Assembly: GCA_013041945.1 (NCBI GenBank)
Contig: JABDRC010000354.1
Coordinates: forward strand, 1-17,771
DNA length: 17,771 nucleotides
Direction of reading: 5' to 3'
Origin: Halobacteria archaeon
GTDB taxonomy: Bacteria > Pseudomonadota > Gammaproteobacteria > UBA9214
The translations under genes and the position numbers were made by a program. Shown here piece by piece: positions 1 through 6,718 of the stretch; positions within the stretch are counted from its first letter, which is position 1; the number at the start of each line of letters is the position of its first letter. The notes beneath the pieces were generated by a model. The model was given only the letters and a program-made list of their open reading frames with translations. It searched no databases and was not told the origin of the DNA.

Positions 1-211
1 CGCGCTTCAGTTGCTCGTCGCGTGCCTGCACCAGGGCGGTCTCGGCGGTCTCGCGGTCCGGGTAGTGCTCGCGCGTGACGCGACCGCGCGCGCCCTGGTA
101 GCCCCACTCGCGAATCAGCGACCAGCCCTCAAGCAGGTCCTCCTGCAGGTGCAGGTGATAAAAACGGGGAGCCTTGTCACCCGCCGGCGGTATTTGCATG
201 TAGATGCGCAT
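1..211 (-). CDS. WGR-domain protein, C-terminus cut by the window edge
   Basis: Reading the minus strand from the ATG at 211 gives 70 codons that stay open to the left edge. The protein starts MRIYMQIPPAGDKAPRFYHL and contains LLEGWSLIREWGYQGARGR at about residues 26-44, then TREHYPDRETAETALVQARD. The Trp-Ser-Leu...Arg-Glu-Trp-Gly...Gly-x-x-Gly-Arg pattern is the WGR domain. That domain is found alone in small bacterial proteins and inside PARPs and MolR-like regulators, where it is thought to bind nucleic acid. The start fits stand-alone WGR proteins, which commonly begin MRIY. No clear Shine-Dalgarno sequence precedes it, and a second ATG lies four codons in (199). The start is about 20 bp beyond a palindromic repeat, so the gene may be transcribed separately from dgt. 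Its function is unknown, and the missing C-terminus hides whether other domains follow. Confidence 0.8.
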   Translation of the reverse strand, partial: MRIYMQIPPAGDKAPRFYHLHLQEDLLEGWSLIREWGYQGARGRVTREHYPDRETAETALVQARDEQLKR

Positions 212-231
212 ATTTGTCGAACCATAAAATC

Positions 232-379
232 TGCCACAGAGAACACAGAGAACACAGAGAACACAGAGAACACAGAGAATATAAAGCCGAGAAAGCCTGA
301 TGCCCTCATGTACTGCTGTATCGGTCACATATCTATGGGTATGTTTGAAGAATATTTTTTCTCTGTGTTCTCTGTGGCA
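232..379. repeat. Palindromic element with five CACAGAGAA tandem units
   Basis: The left side holds five perfect, contiguous copies of the 9-mer CACAGAGAA at 235-279. The right side carries about two copies in the opposite orientation. Positions 232-252 and 359-379 are a perfect 21 bp inverted repeat separated by 106 bp. T-rich tracts lie just outside both arms (GATTTTATGG on the minus strand, AGTGTTTTGTT on the plus strand), so a transcript could fold into a long stem in either direction. It fills most of the space between dgt and the WGR gene. From memory, CACAGAG-type tandem or palindromic repeats are scattered through intergenic regions of many proteobacterial genomes. No transposase is present here. 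A MITE/REP-like nature is inference. Confidence 0.8.
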
Positions 380-391
380 AGTGTTTTGTTA

Positions 392-1555
392 TCAAATAGC
401 CGGATTGAACACGCGGTCGTACTCGGCGATGGCGTAGCGGTCGGTCATGCCGGCGATGTAATCGGCGACGGCGCGCGCCCTGCCGTGTTCACCCTGCCTG
501 TCCTCCAGGTGCTGTGTCTGGAGGCGTGCCTCGTCCGGGAGCAGTCGTGTGTCGGCATAAAAGGCCTCGAACAGGGCGCTGATCGTGCGCGCAGCCTTGG
601 CCGTCATCCGGTGCACCCGGTAATGGCGATACAGGTTGTTGCGCAGGTAGCGTTTCAGCTCCAGGTTGCGTTCGCGCATGGAGTCGCTGAATGCAATCAG
701 CGGACCGTCGTGGTTGCGCACGGCCTCGATGCTATCGGGTTCCGCTGCGCCCAGCGTCGCCTGACTGGTCTCGACCAGGTCGATTACCTGGCAACCGATG
801 AGCCGTCTGACCACTTCGTGAATGGTGCGACGCGGTGCCAGTTGCGGGTATTGTCGGCGAACCGTTTCGTACTGTTCGCGAAACAGGTCCACTTCACAGA
901 GGGCATCGACATCGATCAGGCCGGAGCGCAGCCCGTCATCCACGTCATGACTGTTGTAGGCGATTTCATCGGCCAGGTTGGTCAACTGCGCTTCCAGTGA
1001 GGGTTGCCTGCGTTCCATGAAGCGGCGGCCAAGTTCCCCCAGGCGCTCTGCATTCCTGCGCGAACAGTGCTTGAGGATTCCTTCGCGTGTCTCGAACGTC
1101 AGGTTCAGACCTGGAAATTCGGCGTAACGCTCCTCGAGTTCGTCGACTACACGCAATGACTGCAGGTTGTGCTCGAAACCGCCGAACTCCTGCATGCAGG
1201 TGTTGAGGGCATCCTGTCCGGCATGACCGAACGGTGTATGTCCGAGGTCATGTGCCAGCGCGATGCCCTCTGTCAGGTCCTCGTTAAGGCGCATTGCGCG
1301 TGCAATGGAGCGTGCCACCTGTGCGACCTCGATGGAGTGTGTCAGGCGGGTACGAAACAGGTCGCCTTCGTGGTTGACGAATACCTGGGTCTTGTACTCG
1401 AGACGGCGAAAGGCGGCCGAGTGGATAATACGGTCACGGTCACGCTGAAATTCCGTGCGATAAACGGGCGCGGGCTCCTCAAATGAACGCCCTCTGGATT
1501 TCTCGGGATGGGCAGCGTAGCGCACTAGATGAGGGGGGCTGGTATTTTCAGGCAT
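392..1555 (-). CDS. dgt: dGTPase-like HD-domain triphosphohydrolase
   Basis: The 387-residue protein belongs to the deoxyguanosinetriphosphate triphosphohydrolase-like family, which hydrolyses dNTPs to deoxynucleosides and triphosphate and affects nucleotide pools. The HD metal site is visible as H73 (LTHSIE), H102-D103 (ALAHDLGHTPFGHAG) and D196 (LADEIAYNSHDVDDG). RTEFQRDRDRIIHSAAFRRL at 33-52 is the typical N-terminal family motif. The length fits the shorter type-2 subgroup. The reading frame is open back to 1663, but the extra 36 residues are a translation of a repeat-like inter-gene sequence and include no family motif. The ATG at 1555 (MPENTSPPHLVRYA) is therefore chosen. It follows aroB by 120 bp on the same strand and probably ends the pil-aro transcript. 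Substrate preference among dNTPs cannot be read from sequence. Confidence 0.93.
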   Translation of the reverse strand: MPENTSPPHLVRYAAHPEKSRGRSFEEPAPVYRTEFQRDRDRIIHSAAFRRLEYKTQVFVNHEGDLFRTRLTHSIEVAQVARSIARAMRLNEDLTEGIALAHDLGHTPFGHAGQDALNTCMQEFGGFEHNLQSLRVVDELEERYAEFPGLNLTFETREGILKHCSRRNAERLGELGRRFMERRQPSLEAQLTNLADEIAYNSHDVDDGLRSGLIDVDALCEVDLFREQYETVRRQYPQLAPRRTIHEVVRRLIGCQVIDLVETSQATLGAAEPDSIEAVRNHDGPLIAFSDSMRERNLELKRYLRNNLYRHYRVHRMTAKAARTISALFEAFYADTRLLPDEARLQTQHLEDRQGEHGRARAVADYIAGMTDRYAIAEYDRVFNPAI

Positions 1556-1600
1556 GGTGGCATTGTTGTTCCGTACAACTCTCCCGCAGGGGAGGGATTG

Positions 1601-1655
1601 AGGTGCAGGGTGCGTTTCACGCTCCGCTAACGGTGCACAGGGTGCACCCTGCGTA
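1601..1655. repeat. GCAGGGTGC inverted-repeat insert between aroB and dgt
   Basis: GCAGGGTGC at 1605-1613 is the reverse complement of GCACCCTGC at 1644-1652. Inside the pair are a smaller alternative stem, GGTGCA (1632-1637) with TGCACC (1643-1648), and a GCG/CGC pair around TTTCA. Next to it, CTCCC (1581-1585) and GGGAG (1590-1594) form another short hairpin just upstream of the dgt start. The sequence resembles dispersed repeats of the type 'AGGGTGCG...CGCACCCT' that I recall from many proteobacterial genomes. It separates aroB from dgt by 120 bp and could stabilise or attenuate the transcript. Membership in a genome-wide family cannot be tested from this window. Confidence 0.55.
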
Positions 1656-1675
1656 TTCTTCATCGGCGGCCCTGT

Positions 1676-2758
1676 TCAGGCACTTGCCGTGGCTGTCAGT
1701 GTCTCGCTCAGCAGGTCGGGCTGAAAATCTGCTGTGACTATGGCCTCGCCTATGCGCTTGAGCAGCACCAGGCGCAGCCCGCCATCAACGACCTTTTTGT
1801 CCACGGCCATCAGGTCCATGAACTGCTGCTCACTCATCGTATCGGGTGGTTCGGTCGGCAGGCCGGCCTGCCGGAGTATGGACTCCGTACGCTGGACGTC
1901 TGCACTATCGAGCCAGCCATGGCGCGCCGAAAGGTCGGCGGCCATCAGCATCCCGGCAGCCACGGCCTCGCCGTGCAGCCAGTTGCCATAGCCGGTACCG
2001 GTTTCGATGGCATGTCCGAAGGTATGGCCGAGATTGAGCAGCGCCCGCATGCCGCTCTCGCGTTCGTCCGCGGCCACGATTTCCGCCTTGATGGCACAGG
2101 AACGCCCTATGGCCGTGGCCAGCGCCGTCTTGTCGCGCGCCATCAGTGCAGTGACGTTGGTTTCCAGCCAGGTAAAAAAGTCCGCGTCGTAAATCAGGCC
2201 GTACTTGATGACCTCGGCCAGCCCGGCCGCCAGCTGGCGGTCATCGAGTGTGTCCAGCGTGTCCGTGTCGATAATCACACAGCCCGGCTGGTGAAAGGCG
2301 CCGATCATGTTTTTTCCCAGCGCGTGGTTGACGCCGGTCTTGCCGCCGACCGATGAATCGACCTGTGCCAGCAGGGTGGTCGGGACCTGCAGAAAGGCGA
2401 CGCCCCGCTGGTAGCTGGCGGCCGCGAATCCGGTGATGTCGCCAACGACGCCGCCGCCCAGCGCGACCAGGGTACAGCCACGGTTGAAACGCTGCTCGAG
2501 CAGGGCGGTAAATATGGTGTTCAGCGTATCGAGCGTCTTGTACTGCTCGCCATCCGGCAGAATAACAGTCGCTGTCTGCAGACCTGCCAGCGAGGGCAGC
2601 ACACGGTCAAGGTAGAGCGGTGCAACTGTGGTGTTGCTCACGACCATCACCTGGCGCCCTGAGATATGCTTTGCCAGCAAATCTGCCTGGTCGAGCAGGC
2701 CCTGTCCTATCTGTATCGGGTAGCTGCGGTTGCCGAGATCAACGGTAAGTGTGTTCAT
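1676..2758 (-). CDS. aroB: 3-dehydroquinate synthase
   Basis: This 360-residue enzyme converts DAHP to 3-dehydroquinate, the second step of the shikimate pathway, in the cytoplasm using NAD+ and a divalent metal. The nucleotide-binding region is seen in LPDGEQYKTL (68-77) and GGGVVGDITGFAAASYQRG (101-119). PTTLLAQVDSSVGGKTGVNH (126-145) holds the substrate-binding lysines. The metal ligands are E182 (AEVIKYG), H245 (NLGHTFGHAIE) and H262 (LHGEAV). The length is normal for the family. It lies 54 bp downstream of aroK, the common AroK-AroB pairing. The space just before its ATG is an inverted-repeat arm (GGGGTCAGAG...), and no recognisable Shine-Dalgarno sequence precedes the start. Translation may depend on coupling with aroK or may be weak. 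Confidence 0.97.
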   Translation of the reverse strand: MNTLTVDLGNRSYPIQIGQGLLDQADLLAKHISGRQVMVVSNTTVAPLYLDRVLPSLAGLQTATVILPDGEQYKTLDTLNTIFTALLEQRFNRGCTLVALGGGVVGDITGFAAASYQRGVAFLQVPTTLLAQVDSSVGGKTGVNHALGKNMIGAFHQPGCVIIDTDTLDTLDDRQLAAGLAEVIKYGLIYDADFFTWLETNVTALMARDKTALATAIGRSCAIKAEIVAADERESGMRALLNLGHTFGHAIETGTGYGNWLHGEAVAAGMLMAADLSARHGWLDSADVQRTESILRQAGLPTEPPDTMSEQQFMDLMAVDKKVVDGGLRLVLLKRIGEAIVTADFQPDLLSETLTATASA

Positions 2759-2769
2759 AACATCAGTAT

Positions 2770-2837
2770 GGGGTCAGAGCACATTTTTTCCTAATATTCA
2801 CTGTAACGTATGTCAGGTAATAATGTGCTCTGCCCCC
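2770..2837. repeat. GGGGTCAGAGCACATT inverted repeat at the aroK-aroB junction
   Basis: The left arm at 2770-2785 (GGGGTCAGAGCACATT) matches the reverse complement of 2822-2837 at 15 of 16 positions, and pairing continues imperfectly inward. The spacer is about 36 bp and AT-rich. The right arm overlaps the 3' end of aroK; the left arm sits 11 bp before the aroB start codon. From memory, 'TGGGGTCAGAGCACATT' palindromes are widespread bacterial repeats, often found near REP-associated tyrosine transposases. No transposase is present here, so this would be a non-autonomous copy. A transcript would form a strong hairpin in either direction, but no strong U-tract follows on the minus strand. Confidence 0.8.
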
Positions 2838-3343
2838 AGATATTTGCAGATCTGCTTCACCACATCCTGCACGCGTTTGCCGTCGGTGTCGATCACCAGG
2901 TCGGCGATTTCGCGGTATAGCGGCTCGCGCTCGGACATCAGTGCCGCCAGCTTGCCGCGTGGATCGTCGGTCTGCAGCAGTGGGCGGTTACGGTCCCGGC
3001 AGGTCCGCTTGAGTTGCTGGTCGACCGAGGTGTGCAGGTAAATTACCGAACCGCGCTCGCGCAGGTGCTGACGGTTCAGCGGGTCGAGGATGGCGCCGCC
3101 GCCGGTGGCCAGGATGATATCGGGCAGTTGTGTCAGCTCGTCGATCATGGCTGACTCGCGCTTGCGGAAGCCGACCTCGCCCTCGAGTTCGAAGATCAGC
3201 GGTATGTCGACACCGGTGCGGTTCTCGATCTCGTGATCACTGTCGTGGAAAGGACGCCTGAGCTGCTTCGACAGCTGGCGGCCGATGGTGGATTTACCGG
3301 CCCCCATGGGACCCGTCAGAAACAAACTGCCCGGCATGTTCAT
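2813..3343 (-). CDS. aroK: Shikimate kinase I
   Basis: This 176-residue protein phosphorylates shikimate to shikimate 3-phosphate with ATP. The P-loop GPMGAGKST lies at residues 11-19. The shikimate-binding residues are visible as D36 in FHDSDHEIENRTG, R60 in GFRKRE and the GGG at 81-83. The lid arginine is in RNRPLL (119-124). It lies 75 bp downstream of pilQ and 54 bp upstream of aroB, the usual pilQ-aroK-aroB order. Two ATGs are possible (3343 and 3337). Both fall inside a perfect palindrome and neither has an obvious Shine-Dalgarno sequence. The last seven residues (GAEHIIT) are encoded by one arm of an inverted repeat, so the native C-terminus has probably been replaced. The catalytic part is intact. 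Confidence 0.96.
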   Translation of the reverse strand: MNMPGSLFLTGPMGAGKSTIGRQLSKQLRRPFHDSDHEIENRTGVDIPLIFELEGEVGFRKRESAMIDELTQLPDIILATGGGAILDPLNRQHLRERGSVIYLHTSVDQQLKRTCRDRNRPLLQTDDPRGKLAALMSEREPLYREIADLVIDTDGKRVQDVVKQICKYLGAEHIIT

Positions 3344-3352
3344 GCCGGGCAG
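3327..3352 (-). promoter_or_regulatory. Perfect 12-bp-stem hairpin covering the aroK start codons
   Basis: CTGCCCGGCATG (3327-3338) and CATGCCGGGCAG (3341-3352) are perfect reverse complements separated by only TT. In the minus-strand transcript the stem contains both candidate AUG codons of aroK and is followed by UUUGUUUCUG. A GC-rich stem followed by a U-rich run resembles an intrinsic terminator at the end of pilQ. It would also hide the aroK initiation site, so it could attenuate aroKB expression relative to the pilus genes. The structure is seen directly; the regulatory effect is inference. Confidence 0.55.
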
Positions 3353-3418
3353 GTATGCCAGATCCGCGGTCGGCTGGCAAGTCGCACGGGCATGCGGGAT
3401 ACCCGTGGTGTCGAATTA

Positions 3419-5503
3419 TCAGATATTCAGGTCTTCCTTGACGATCTTCGGGGTAATGAAGATCAGCAGTTCGGACTTGTCATTCTGCTTGGTCGTGGTC
3501 CTGAACATCCAGCCGACGACAGGCAATTCGCCGAATATCGGTGTCCGCGTGACTTCGTCAATCGTATCTTCCTGATAGATACCGCCGAGTACCAGTGTTT
3601 CGCCGTTGTCAACCAGTACCTGGGTGGAAATCTCGTTGGTGTCGATAGCCGGTATGTTGTCTACCGTGATCTCGCTGACGGCATCCTTGTTGATGACCAG
3701 GTCCATGATGATGCGATCATCCGGCGTGATCTGTGGTGTCGCCTCCAGTCGCAACACGGCCTTTTTGAATGCAGTGGTGGCAGCGCCGCTGGACGAGGCC
3801 TCACGGTAGGGGATCTCGGTGCCGGTCTCGATGAAGGCGGCCTTCTGGTTGGAGGTCAGCACCCGCGGGCTGGAGATGATCTCGCCCTGGCCTTCGGCCT
3901 CCATTGCGCTCAGTTCCAGGTCGAGCGTGTAGCTGCCCAGCTTGGCAATATTCACGCCAAAGGCGGAAGCGGCCGAGTCTGCAACCGGCAGGCTGACGAT
4001 GAAGGGGCTCGGATTCCGGCCACCATAGTCGATCGTGGTGGAGCCGTTGTCGACGATATTGGTGTTGTTGAAGCCGAATTGTACGCCAATATCGCGCTTG
4101 AAATCATCGTTGGCGATAACGATGCGGGACTCGATAAGCACCTGGCGGACCGGGACATCCAGGCGTGCGATCAGCTTGCGGATCTCGGTCAGCTTGTCGG
4201 CGGTATCCTGCACCAGCAGGGTATTGGTACGCGAATCGATCGTTGCCATGCCGCGATCCGACATCAGGGTGGTCTCACCGCTCTTCAGCAGCTTGGCGAT
4301 GTCTCCGGCCTTGGCATAATTGACCTGCATGTATTCGGAGTAGAGCGGCTCGAGTTCCTGGATCTGTTTCTTGGATTCAAGTTCGAGCTTCTCGCGCGCT
4401 GCAATTTCCTCGCTCGGCGCCACCAGCATCACGGTGCCGGTCTGGCGCATGGCAAGGCCCTTGGTTTTCAGGATGATGTCCAGTGCCTGGTCCCAGGGGA
4501 CATTCTTCAGCCGGAGGGTCAGGCTGCCGCGTACGGTGTCGCTTACCACCACGTTGATTCCGGTGAAGTCGGCAATCAGCTGCAGGACAGAGCGGACCTC
4601 GATGTCCTGGAAATTGAGCGAGAGTTTCTCGCCGGAGAAACCGAGTTCGTCCTTCTTGCTTTCCTCGACTTCCTTCTTGGTCAGCTTGCGAACTTCGATC
4701 GTGAACTGGTTGTCCGCCTGGTAAGCAATGTAATCGTACTCGCCCATGGGCGTAATGATCATGTGGACATTCTCACCTTTCGTGAAGGTGTCGATGGTCT
4801 TGACCGGCGTGGCGAAGTCGAGCACGTCCAGACGGCGCTGCAGTTCCTGCGGCAGATCGGCACGGTAGAAATCCACCACGACCTTGCCGCTTTCCTGGCG
4901 CATATCAACCGGGATAGACGGGTCGGACAGGCTCACGATAACGCGGCCTTCGCCGCCCTCGCCGCGGCGGAAGTCGATATTACTCACCTGGCTTCCACCG
5001 CCACCAGTTGCCCGTTCCGCGATGGCTTCGGCCTCGGACAGTTCGCGACCCGCGCTCTGGATAGTCAGGACCACTGTGTTGCCATCGGCGTGCGCCTCGT
5101 AAGGCACCATGTCGATAAGGTTGACTACGACACGCGTGCGGCCCTTGGCCTCAACAACGGTCATGCTGTCGGCCATTCCGATGCCGATATTGCTGGTGCG
5201 TGCCTTCAGTCCGCTGGTGGTATTCGGAAAGTCCAGGGCGATGCGGGCCGGATTGTCGATGGTGAAACTCAGCGGCTTGACAGCGGGCTGGCTCATGGTC
5301 AGGGTGATCTGCGCCTTGTTACCCGGCAGGCTGGTAAAGTCGACTGCCTGCAGCGTGTTCACAGGAGCGCCGATGGCGACATGTGCATTCAGCGTGCCGG
5401 CCAGGAACAGCATGGCAGCTGTCATCAGCTTGCGCCATTGCGCGCCCGACCGATGCCCGAAGGATTCAATCTTTTGCATCCGGCGAGAAAAGTATCCAGT
5501 CAT
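3419..5503 (-). CDS. pilQ: Type IV pilus secretin PilQ
   Basis: PilQ forms the outer-membrane channel through which the type IV pilus is extruded. From the ATG at 5503 the protein has 694 residues. A long charged n-region is followed by the hydrophobic signal segment KLMTAAMLFLAGTLNAHVAIGA (about 26-46). Two AMIN peptidoglycan-binding domains follow (about 50-150 and 175-275), then a Lys/Glu-rich linker. The secretin N0/STN domain starts at KLSLNFQDIEVRSVLQLIAD (about 293-365), then an N1 domain (about 385-450). The secretin barrel runs from VPVRQVLIESRIVIAND (about 450) to the C-terminus, including VLVDNGETLVLGGIYQ and LLIFITPKIV. Length is typical for PilQ. A GTG three codons upstream (5512) is possible. 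The ATG is preferred because AGGGTGA lies 6 bases before it. The gene is last of pilMNOPQ, 18 bp after pilP. Confidence 0.97.
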   Translation of the reverse strand: MTGYFSRRMQKIESFGHRSGAQWRKLMTAAMLFLAGTLNAHVAIGAPVNTLQAVDFTSLPGNKAQITLTMSQPAVKPLSFTIDNPARIALDFPNTTSGLKARTSNIGIGMADSMTVVEAKGRTRVVVNLIDMVPYEAHADGNTVVLTIQSAGRELSEAEAIAERATGGGGSQVSNIDFRRGEGGEGRVIVSLSDPSIPVDMRQESGKVVVDFYRADLPQELQRRLDVLDFATPVKTIDTFTKGENVHMIITPMGEYDYIAYQADNQFTIEVRKLTKKEVEESKKDELGFSGEKLSLNFQDIEVRSVLQLIADFTGINVVVSDTVRGSLTLRLKNVPWDQALDIILKTKGLAMRQTGTVMLVAPSEEIAAREKLELESKKQIQELEPLYSEYMQVNYAKAGDIAKLLKSGETTLMSDRGMATIDSRTNTLLVQDTADKLTEIRKLIARLDVPVRQVLIESRIVIANDDFKRDIGVQFGFNNTNIVDNGSTTIDYGGRNPSPFIVSLPVADSAASAFGVNIAKLGSYTLDLELSAMEAEGQGEIISSPRVLTSNQKAAFIETGTEIPYREASSSGAATTAFKKAVLRLEATPQITPDDRIIMDLVINKDAVSEITVDNIPAIDTNEISTQVLVDNGETLVLGGIYQEDTIDEVTRTPIFGELPVVGWMFRTTTKQNDKSELLIFITPKIVKEDLNI

Positions 5504-5521
5504 TGTTTTCACCCTGTGGGA

Positions 5522-6067
5522 TTATTCACTGATTGCGATCGATGCCTGGCGTTCTATCCAGCCACCGATACCGTCAGGAACTATTTCAGTAAGTTCAACT
5601 TCAAATTCTGTGATGCGCGTAATCTTGCCATGGTTCTGCCCTGCATAGTTGCCTGGCTGTACGCGGTGAATGGTGCCGTCGGTGTCGTTTATCAGGGCCC
5701 AGTTATCCTCGTACTGCTCCATGGTGCCGACCATGCGCAGGCTGTCCAGCGGGAATTCCTCCAGCGGTTCTGTCGGGCGCTCGAAATCCGGTTTGATGCC
5801 GGAGCTGACCGGTTTGTTGCTGGCCACGGCCGCCTGCTGATGTGAAAAGGCAGGCACGGTGAACGGGTCGCGCAGATCGGTTGCTGCATAGGTAAAGGAT
5901 TCGTAGGGCTTGAACTCCGGCAGCGGTTCGATATCGGAACGTTGCTGGTTCTTTACCTGCTTGACGTAGTCTGCCAGGTCGGTAGTCGGGTCGCTGCTGC
6001 AGCCGGCCAGGGCGGTGACGGCTGCGGCGAGTAACAAGCTGCGAAAGGGGTGACTGAAAATAATCAT
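5522..6067 (-). CDS. pilP: Type IV pilus assembly lipoprotein PilP
   Basis: PilP is the inner-membrane lipoprotein that joins the PilN/PilO complex to the secretin PilQ. The 181-residue protein has a lipoprotein signal peptide (FRSLLLAAAVTALAGC) with lipobox LAGC and C23 as the lipidated cysteine. A proline-rich flexible region (about 45-105) contains the conserved DLRDPF segment. The folded domain (about 105-181) includes LDSLRMVGTMEQYEDNWALI and the glycine-containing VQPGNYAGQNHGKITRI typical of PilP. Its start overlaps the pilO stop by four bases (ATGA), indicating translational coupling, and pilQ begins 18 bp after its stop. Confidence 0.96.
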   Translation of the reverse strand: MIIFSHPFRSLLLAAAVTALAGCSSDPTTDLADYVKQVKNQQRSDIEPLPEFKPYESFTYAATDLRDPFTVPAFSHQQAAVASNKPVSSGIKPDFERPTEPLEEFPLDSLRMVGTMEQYEDNWALINDTDGTIHRVQPGNYAGQNHGKITRITEFEVELTEIVPDGIGGWIERQASIAISE

Positions 6068-6714
6068 TTCTTGCCCTTGCCTCCTGTTTTCTTGCCCTTG
6101 CCTTTACCTTTTTTCTTGCCTTGCCCGCCAGCGCGCTCCTCGTCTTCGAGGTAGCGATAGGTCTTGGCGGTCAGGTTCATGGCAAGGCGGCCGGTCTTCT
6201 TGCCTTCCCGGCGCTTGATGCTGACGTTATGCAGCGTCACGATACGCGGGAGTGCGGCCACACCGCTGACGAAATCACCGAATTCATGGTAATCGCCCAC
6301 TACTTTGATATTGATCGGCAGCTCTGCATAGAATTCGCGCGGTACTTCCGCTCTCGGCTTGAACAGTTCGAACTCCAGGCCACTGGCAAGACCGGTTTGC
6401 GAAACATCGACCAGCAGGTCGGCAACCTCGGTCTTGTTGGGCAGCTGGCGCAGCATCGCACCGAATGATTCACGCATCTCCGCGAGCTGGTTCTCGTAGG
6501 CCTCCAGGTTGACGGCCTGCCTGGCCTTCTTCTCGAAGACCTTTTTCAGATCCTGCTCCTTCCTTTCGATATCCTCCAGGGCCAGCAGCTGGTCCTTGGT
6601 GTGGAACCAGTAGCCGAGAAATATAACGCACCCCATCAGGAACAGTATGACGACTGCCTTGGCGGCTGCCGGCCAGCGTGCGACGTTTGTCAGGTCAAGT
6701 TCGTTGATATCCAT
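6064..6714 (-). CDS. pilO: Type IV pilus inner-membrane protein PilO with Lys/Gly-rich tail
   Basis: PilO pairs with PilN as part of the inner-membrane alignment platform. The 216-residue protein begins MDINELDLTNVARWP and has one transmembrane segment (AAKAVVILFLMGCVIFLGYW, about 17-36). A coiled-coil rich in Glu and Lys follows (about 42-85), then a ferredoxin-like periplasmic domain (about 95-190). The open frame extends 56 codons further upstream, but that part is the other frame of pilN, so the ATG at 6714, 4 bp after the pilN stop, is used. The last ~22 residues are almost entirely Gly and Lys (GGQGKKKGKGKGKK and on to the end). This basic tail is unusual for PilO, which normally ends near YRYLE. 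The periplasmic tail might contact peptidoglycan or other anionic polymers; that is inference. Confidence 0.95.
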   Translation of the reverse strand: MDINELDLTNVARWPAAAKAVVILFLMGCVIFLGYWFHTKDQLLALEDIERKEQDLKKVFEKKARQAVNLEAYENQLAEMRESFGAMLRQLPNKTEVADLLVDVSQTGLASGLEFELFKPRAEVPREFYAELPINIKVVGDYHEFGDFVSGVAALPRIVTLHNVSIKRREGKKTGRLAMNLTAKTYRYLEDEERAGGQGKKKGKGKGKKTGGKGKK

Positions 6715-6718
6715 CGTA

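Noticed and set aside
235..279. A possible CRISPR-like array because of regularly spaced repeats.
   Set aside because: The units are 9 bp, contiguous with no spacers, and no cas genes are present.
11..1000. A 329-codon plus-strand frame through the repeat and opposite dgt.
   Set aside because: It is antisense to the WGR and dgt genes and translates the CACAGAGAA tandem repeat as a run of ENT residues; no family resemblance.
3233..5845. An 870-codon open frame on the plus strand opposite aroK, pilQ and pilP.
   Set aside because: It is antisense to three genes with unmistakable family motifs, has no recognisable domain, and is rich in Asp, His, Arg, Gly and Gln as expected for the complement of GC-rich coding sequence. 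It is a mirror frame.
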